64,000 bases of DNA from Alkalibacterium subtropicum (GTDB taxonomy: Bacteria; Bacillota; Bacilli; Lactobacillales; Carnobacteriaceae_A), in NCBI RefSeq assembly GCF_900112455.1, contig NZ_FOLT01000004.1:93981-157980 (forward strand), read 5' to 3'. Under the pieces are notes generated by a model. The model was not told where the DNA came from. It saw only the letters and a program-made list of their open reading frames with translations, and made no database searches. The position numbers and the translations under genes were made by a program. Positions within the stretch are counted from its first letter, which is position 1, and each line of letters starts with the position of its first letter. Shown here one piece after another: positions 59,059-64,000 of this stretch.

Positions 59059-60069
59059 TTATAAGATGCGACTGGCGGCTTTTTCCAGTCGGTTCATATA
59101 AGCGGTGCCGATGCCTTTTTTCTCATACGGTTCGACCAGAATGACCGATACAGCTTCGTCATCAAGCGCCCTCAAAGAAGAAAACAGGCGGGCGGCTGCC
59201 TGCTGAGGCATGTTCTCATTTCCTAAAGAGCAGCTTTTTCTCTGGTCACTCTTTAATTGCTCAAGCCATTGATCGCTTGCCAGCACCCCCACTTTTTCTC
59301 CTTCTTTTTCCAGCTGTTCCAGAACAGCTCTGGATCTGTCTATAGATTCAGGCAATACCCATACAGGCTTTTCAGGAGAATAATGTTTGTATTTCATCCC
59401 TGGAGATTTAGGGACAGCCGCGTCATCTCTCAAATGGGGATCCAGCCACACTTGGCCCAGCACAGCTTCCAGTTCTTCCAAAGTGACCCCTCCCGGACGG
59501 AGGATTGTAGGTTTTTTGGGATCAGTTAAATCGAGAACGGTGGACTCCAATCCCACACCCGTTGTTCCCCCATCAACGATCGCTTTAATTTTGCCTTCCA
59601 GATCTCTCTTGACATGCAAAGCCGTCGTTGGACTGGGTTTACCCGAAGAATTGGCACTGGGCGCTGCCAGGGGGACACCGGCCTTTTCGATGAGCGCGAG
59701 GGCGACAGGATGACTTGGCATCCTTACCCCAATCGTTTCCAGACCGCCTGTCACCGATGAGGCTATAGGACCTTTTTTATTCAACACCAGCGTGCAGGGG
59801 CCCGGCCAGAAATGACTGATGACTTCTCTGGCGATAGCCGGGACTGTTTCAACATAACGCTCCAGCTGGTCGACAGAGGCAACATGGATGATCAGCGGAT
59901 TGTCGCTGGGACGCCCTTTTGCTTCAAAGATCTTTCTGACTGCCTTTTCATTCGTTGCATCTGCCCCTAAGCCATACACCGTCTCAGTTGGAAAAGCCAC
60001 GACTTCGCCGCTTTTCAAATATTCCGCAGCTTCGTCAAGTTTACTGGAGTCAAGAAAAGCTGTCTGCAT
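59059..60069 (-). CDS. Threonylcarbamoyl-AMP synthase, Sua5/YwlC type
   Basis: A 336-residue enzyme that makes threonylcarbamoyl-AMP for the t6A modification of tRNAs reading ANN codons. The YrdC-like domain (residues 10-200) has GEVVAFPTETVYGLGADATNE, KGRPSDNPLIIHVA, FWPGPCTLVL and PSANSSGKPSPT; a Sua5 domain follows after SPGMKYKHYSPEKPV. So it is the long Sua5 form. The start at 60069 has AAGGAG six bases upstream. It lies 16 bases behind prmC. Confidence 0.94.
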   Translation of the reverse strand: MQTAFLDSSKLDEAAEYLKSGEVVAFPTETVYGLGADATNEKAVRKIFEAKGRPSDNPLIIHVASVDQLERYVETVPAIAREVISHFWPGPCTLVLNKKGPIASSVTGGLETIGVRMPSHPVALALIEKAGVPLAAPSANSSGKPSPTTALHVKRDLEGKIKAIVDGGTTGVGLESTVLDLTDPKKPTILRPGGVTLEELEAVLGQVWLDPHLRDDAAVPKSPGMKYKHYSPEKPVWVLPESIDRSRAVLEQLEKEGEKVGVLASDQWLEQLKSDQRKSCSLGNENMPQQAAARLFSSLRALDDEAVSVILVEPYEKKGIGTAYMNRLEKAASRIL

Positions 60070-60085
60070 ATTACTCTCCTTCTTT

Positions 60086-60952
60086 CTATTTCTTCGTCTC
60101 ATTTTTGATATGGATCGTCCGGTCATGACCATTAAAATCTTTGCCTATCGTTATATCTGCTTCTGGAAAACAGCTGCGAAACAACTGTCTGATCCGTTCA
60201 CCTTGCTTATAGCCGAATTCAAGGATCATATAACCTCCCGGATTCAACCGGCTGACTGCATCAGCTGCTATCCTATTATAAAAGTAAAGCCCTTCTTCCT
60301 CTGCAAACAAGGCAATATGCGGTTCATAATCGATGACCGACTCATCCATCACACTCCGTTCGGACAGACTGATATAGGGCGGGTTAGAGAGGATCAGATC
60401 AAACGTCCCCTCTACTTCCTTCATCATATCACTCAGATAAAATGTGACCTCTGCACCAAGGTTACTGGCATTCTTCCTGGCAACCTCAAGTGCTTCCTGA
60501 CTGATATCGACAGCAATGACTTCATCCTGGGGCCGCTCAAGCTTATGGCTGACAGCGAGGACACCCGTGCCGGTCCCTATATCGATGACACGCAGCGGAC
60601 GGTTCGGGAGTTCCCTGATATAAGAGTCGAACCACTCTTCCGTTTCCGGTCGGGGAATAAGTGTCGCTTCCGTCACTTCAAACTGACGGTCATAGAACCA
60701 TTCATGTCCTACGATCTGCTGAGGCGGTCTGCCTTTGCCTGCCTCTGTGATGTCTTTAACGTAAATATCTTTATCTCGTTCGTCCATGACTTGTTTTTGA
60801 AGGCGGATAAAATCTGTTAGTGATAAGACAAACCGCTCTTTCATCAGCCATTTGGCTATCTGAGGATCAAGGTGGTTCTGCTCTAAAAAAGAAGAAGCCC
60901 AGGATAGGACTTCTGCATATGTTGAGGCTTCGCTCAGTGATTTAATACTCAT
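60086..60952 (-). CDS. prmC: Peptide chain release factor N5-glutamine methyltransferase PrmC
   Basis: A 288-residue methyltransferase that modifies the glutamine of the GGQ motif of release factors. A helical N-terminal domain contains [20 protein letters not shown]; the SAM domain has [21 protein letters not shown] and [13 protein letters not shown] with the NPPY motif that binds the glutamine. Its start overlaps the end of prfA, its substrate, by 11 bases. Confidence 0.96.
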   Translation of the reverse strand: MSIKSLSEASTYAEVLSWASSFLEQNHLDPQIAKWLMKERFVLSLTDFIRLQKQVMDERDKDIYVKDITEAGKGRPPQQIVGHEWFYDRQFEVTEATLIPRPETEEWFDSYIRELPNRPLRVIDIGTGTGVLAVSHKLERPQDEVIAVDISQEALEVARKNASNLGAEVTFYLSDMMKEVEGTFDLILSNPPYISLSERSVMDESVIDYEPHIALFAEEEGLYFYNRIAADAVSRLNPGGYMILEFGYKQGERIRQLFRSCFPEADITIGKDFNGHDRTIHIKNETKK

Positions 60953-62024
60953 TCTTCAACTGTTCCATCTTACGGGACGTTTCCCACATCAGCAGCGGTT
61001 CGATGATCTCATCCAGTTTACCTGATAATACCTGGTCCAGTTTCTGGATAGTCAAGTTGATACGGTGATCCGTCACACGACTCTGCGGAAAGTTATACGT
61101 ACGGATACGTTCAGAACGATCCCCGGTTCCAACAGCAGACTTTCTTTCTGCATCCATTTCAGCCTGTGCTTCCTGAGTGATTTTATCGTAAATACGGGAA
61201 CGCAGGATCTTCATCGCTTTCTCTCTATTCTTCAACTGAGAACGTTCATCCTGCATGGCTACCACGATACCCGTCGGTTCATGGGTCAGTCTGACAGCAG
61301 AGGCTGTCTTGTTGACGTGCTGGCCGCCGGCTCCACTGGCGTGATAGATATCGACCCGGATATCGTTCTCGTCGATATCCACTTCTACATCTTCAGCTTC
61401 CGGCATAACGACGACCGTTGCTGTCGAGGTATGGATGCGCCCCTGGGATTCCGTCTGCGGCACACGCTGTACACGATGCGCACCATTTTCATATTTCAGT
61501 TTCGAATACACATTTGTTCCAGTGATCATGAGAGTGATTTCTTTGAAACCTCCGGCATTACCCGCACTGGCTTCCAGCACTTCTGTTTTCCAGCCCTGGT
61601 TGTCTGAATATTTCTGATACATCTCAAACAGATCGCTGGCGAAGAGCTGCGCCTCATCTCCACCTGCAGCGCCGCGGATCTCCATGATAACGTTACGTTC
61701 ATCATTTTCATCCTTAGGAAGCAGCATGATTTTCAGTTCTTCTTCCATTTTTTCTTTTTGTTCTGAAAGCTCATTACGTTCTTCTTTCGCAAGCTCTTCC
61801 ATTTCTTTATCCAGGGAGTCATTAAGCATTTCTTCCGTATCTTTCAGTTCAGAAACGACATCCTTGTATTTTCTGAATGTCGCAACAGTCTCTCTTAAAC
61901 TCGCTTCTTCTTTACTCAAGTTCATTAAGCGCTCAGTGTCATTGATTACTTGAGGATCGCTGAGCAATTCATTCAATTCATCGTAACGATTTTCAACATC
62001 TTCTAATCGATCAATCATACTCAT
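60942..62024 (-). CDS. prfA: Peptide chain release factor 1
   Basis: A 360-residue release factor for UAA and [17 protein letters not shown] contains the PxT codon-reading motif typical of RF1 (here PQT), and [18 protein letters not shown] contains the GGQ motif that triggers peptide release. N-terminal helices are rich in Glu and Lys. Its ATG overlaps the tdk stop by one base (TAATG). Confidence 0.97.
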   Translation of the reverse strand: MSMIDRLEDVENRYDELNELLSDPQVINDTERLMNLSKEEASLRETVATFRKYKDVVSELKDTEEMLNDSLDKEMEELAKEERNELSEQKEKMEEELKIMLLPKDENDERNVIMEIRGAAGGDEAQLFASDLFEMYQKYSDNQGWKTEVLEASAGNAGGFKEITLMITGTNVYSKLKYENGAHRVQRVPQTESQGRIHTSTATVVVMPEAEDVEVDIDENDIRVDIYHASGAGGQHVNKTASAVRLTHEPTGIVVAMQDERSQLKNREKAMKILRSRIYDKITQEAQAEMDAERKSAVGTGDRSERIRTYNFPQSRVTDHRINLTIQKLDQVLSGKLDEIIEPLLMWETSRKMEQLKNEY

Positions 62025-62620
62025 TATTTTTTACCTCTCTCTTGGTCACGGTTTATCAAAGGGTCATGGTAGTGTTTTCTGCATACAGGGTAATAGGACT
62101 CATTTCCGCCGATAGCGATCTGTTCACCGGTATAAATGGCCTTCCCTTCATGTACACGCAGATTCATAATGGCTTTTTTATGACAGAACCAACAGATCGT
62201 TTTCATTTCTTCGATTTTATCAGCCAGAAGCAGTAGTTCCTGGGAACCTTCGAACAGCTCATTCCTAAAATCATTTTTCAATCCGAAAGCCATGACTGGG
62301 ATCTTCAGGTCATCGACGATTTTGGCTAACTGCCTGACATGTTGTTTATTTAAAAATTGCGCTTCATCGATCAGCACACAGGCAATGGATTTATCCATAT
62401 CCTGAACGACAGAAAAAATATCCATTTCTTCTGTAACAGGGATCGCTTTTCGCTTCAAACCGATACGACTGGATATGTAACCTACACCATCGCGGTCATC
62501 CAACGCACTGGTAAACAAGACCACCGGCTTCTCCTGCTCCTCGTAGTTATGTGCGACTTTTAAAATTTCGATCGACTTTCCACTGTTCATTGCTCCATAT
62601 CGGAAAAACAGTTGTGCCAT
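62024..62620 (-). CDS. tdk: Thymidine kinase
   Basis: A 198-residue type II thymidine kinase. [25 protein letters not shown] is the P-loop region, [18 protein letters not shown] the Walker B and base, and a zinc site is formed by CWFC near 140 and VCRKH near 185. First gene of tdk-prfA-prmC-sua5; the order tdk-prfA-prmC is common in Lactobacillales. manA lies divergently 191 bases away. Confidence 0.96.
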   Translation of the reverse strand: MAQLFFRYGAMNSGKSIEILKVAHNYEEQEKPVVLFTSALDDRDGVGYISSRIGLKRKAIPVTEEMDIFSVVQDMDKSIACVLIDEAQFLNKQHVRQLAKIVDDLKIPVMAFGLKNDFRNELFEGSQELLLLADKIEEMKTICWFCHKKAIMNLRVHEGKAIYTGEQIAIGGNESYYPVCRKHYHDPLINRDQERGKK

Positions 62621-62811
62621 GACTGATTACCTACTTTCCTTAGTATACTCTATCTACGCATTCTTCGTCTATTTCAGATAGACTCCAATCCTAATAAATT
62701 ATAAGTGATGAAGTGGAAAAGTACAAGTCCGCAATGAAGACTGCCGCTTTTTTCTGCATGCTTCAGAGTTATATGCTAAACTAAAGAAAAAAGTGATAGG
62801 AGTTTTTTTGC

Positions 62812-63762
62812 ATGACTGAACCTTTATTTTTAAGCGGTGTCTTTAAAGAGAAAATCTGGGGCGGAGAACAGCTGAAGGCCCTCTTTGACTACGCAATACC
62901 AAGTGAACGTACAGGGGAAATGTGGGCGATCAGTGCACATACTAATGGCCCAAGCACCGTACAGAACGGTCCATTCAAAGGGAAGCAACTCGATGAGCTC
63001 TGGTCGACGCACAAAGAATTATTCGGCAACGCTGAAGGAGATGTCTTCCCGCTGCTGACTAAAATCATTGATGCGCAGACTGATCTATCGGTTCAGGTCC
63101 ATCCAGATGATGTCTACGGAAAAGAACATGAAGGCGAACTGGGAAAGACCGAGTGCTGGTACATCATAGAAGCTGAAGAAGGGTCGGAAATCGTCTACGG
63201 CCATCATGCCCAAACTAAGGAAGAACTTGAGAGCATGATCGCAAACGGTCAGTGGGATCAGCTCCTCAGAAGAAAAGAAGTGAAGGCCGGCGACTTCTTC
63301 TATGTCCCAAGCGGAACGATCCATGCTATCGGGGGAGGTATAGTGATTCTGGAGACACAGCAGTCAAGCGACACCACTTATCGTGTGTATGATTATGACC
63401 GCGTCCAGGATAATGGAGAGAAAAGAGATTTGCATATCGAAGACTCTGTTGCAGTAACCACGGTTCCTCACATCGATCCGGATCTCGAGATGGCGTCAGC
63501 TGAAAAAGACGGCTACACAGAAACGACACTGGTTTCCAATGCATTCTTTACGGTCAAAGAATGGCGGACGGATGGCAAAGCATCGTTTAAAAAGGACGCA
63601 CCTTACACCCTGGTCAGTGTATTGGATGGACAAGGCGAACTGATCGTTGATGGAATGACCTACTCTTGTTCAAAAGGAGATCACTTCATCCTTCCTTCCT
63701 CTATTGAATCTTGGGACTTCGACGGGCCGCTGCATATGATCGCTTCTCATCCAGGACAGTAA
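62812..63762 (+). CDS. manA: Mannose-6-phosphate isomerase, class I
   Basis: A 316-residue cupin metalloenzyme interconverting mannose 6-phosphate and fructose 6-phosphate. EKIWGGEQL at the start, VQVHPDDVYGKEHEGELGKTECWYI with zinc ligands (His, Glu), YVPSGTIHAIGGGIVILETQQSSDTTYRVYDYDR with the last His and the active-site Arg. Short Firmicutes type. AGGAG lies nine bases before the ATG. Plus-strand, single gene with its own terminator. Confidence 0.95.
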   Translation: MTEPLFLSGVFKEKIWGGEQLKALFDYAIPSERTGEMWAISAHTNGPSTVQNGPFKGKQLDELWSTHKELFGNAEGDVFPLLTKIIDAQTDLSVQVHPDDVYGKEHEGELGKTECWYIIEAEEGSEIVYGHHAQTKEELESMIANGQWDQLLRRKEVKAGDFFYVPSGTIHAIGGGIVILETQQSSDTTYRVYDYDRVQDNGEKRDLHIEDSVAVTTVPHIDPDLEMASAEKDGYTETTLVSNAFFTVKEWRTDGKASFKKDAPYTLVSVLDGQGELIVDGMTYSCSKGDHFILPSSIESWDFDGPLHMIASHPGQ

Positions 63763-63770
63763 AGAAACGT

Positions 63771-63816
63771 ACACCCAAATACTCGGTCAGCTGGGATCGA
63801 GTATTCGGGTGTTTTA
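63771..63816 (+). terminator. Terminator of manA
   Basis: ACACCCAAATACTCG pairs with CGAGTATTCGGGTGT with one mismatch and is followed by TTTTAT. Confidence 0.75.
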
Positions 63817-63897
63817 TAATTTCAGTGAAGCATTACTATACAGTGTGCTTTATAGCTGGTAGTGACTGATTCTACTTTGAATAAAACCAATGAAACT

Positions 63898-64000
63898 CTC
63901 ATTGCGCGCACTCGTGACCATTCTGGGGTGGGTGATGCTAATGACGCCTTCATTGAACGTACTCGCGACCATTCTGGGGTGGGTGATGCTAATGATGCCT
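63898..64000. repeat. 51-bp tandem repeat array, second locus, cut by the window edge
   Basis: One full unit (63910-63960), one partial unit running off the window (63961-64000) and the tail of a unit before them. It is the inverted counterpart of the array at 35431-35610: 29 of 30 bases agree across the best stretch. In one frame both loci read RTRDHSG followed by a short acidic stretch, but there is no sign of translation. Confidence 0.85.

Noticed and set aside
60086..60820. Long plus-strand frame antisense to prmC and sua5
   Set aside because: Both minus-strand genes show full family motifs; the antisense frame has none.

Overview
The window looks like chromosome of a low-GC Gram-positive bacterium of the order Lactobacillales, plausibly a salt- or alkali-tolerant Carnobacteriaceae member of the Alkalibacterium/Marinilactibacillus kind. 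The grounds are the blocks pcrA-ligA-camS-gatCAB-dgkB-rlmD and tdk-prfA-prmC-sua5-upp-DUF1146-murA-mbl-epuA, the lack of the sporulation genes that Bacillus carries inside those blocks, strong AGGAGG-type ribosome binding sites, and several exported proteins with very acidic linkers. The genus is an inference; no rRNA or tRNA gene is present to test it. Almost all genes lie on the minus strand; only a PAP2 phosphatase, a broken Gfo/Idh oxidoreductase and manA are on the plus strand.

Region 1-17 kb is accessory: a mutarotase-fold protein, PAP2 phosphatase, AIM24 protein, CPBP protease, exonuclease III, an ICMT-type membrane methyltransferase, two soluble SAM methyltransferases, a GNAT acetyltransferase coupled to a MutS2 paralogue without the Smr domain, a creatininase behind a truncated AraC regulator, two serine hydrolases and a sugar dehydrogenase lipoprotein.

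Region 17.2-23.6 kb is the most notable part: a nine-gene rotary ATPase operon in the order beta-epsilon-AtpQ-AtpR-a-c-b-alpha-gamma (atpDCQRBEFAG), with no separate delta gene. This is the signature of the N-type ATPase family. Its c subunit carries two membrane carboxylates. The usual Bacilli locus for the ordinary F-ATPase (between upp and DUF1146-murA) is present at 56.4-59 kb but holds no atp genes, so the N-ATPase may be the main or only F-like ATPase here. That cannot be decided from one window.

Region 23.9-35.2 kb is housekeeping: rlmD, dgkB, the Glu-tRNA(Gln) amidotransferase gatCAB, camS, DNA ligase and PcrA helicase. Region 35.7-43 kb holds a UPF0316/PurK-like/GntR operon (where relatives carry the purine operon), a CNNM/CorC membrane protein, and a cell-wall operon of glucosaminidase, TIM-barrel protein and MecA-type penicillin-binding protein. 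The glucosaminidase appears to start at a non-canonical codon. Region 43.2-54.9 kb has the oxidoreductase pseudogene, a thioredoxin, an FtsX-type ABC exporter, an RlmI-type rRNA methyltransferase, an LTA synthase with Ser in place of the catalytic Thr, a YclJK-like two-component system and a short SSB. Region 55-63.8 kb is cell-envelope and translation housekeeping ending with manA.

Two unrelated intergenic tandem repeats stand out: a 51-bp repeat found at 35.4 kb and again, inverted, at the right edge, and a 52-bp hairpin-forming repeat at 48.3 kb.
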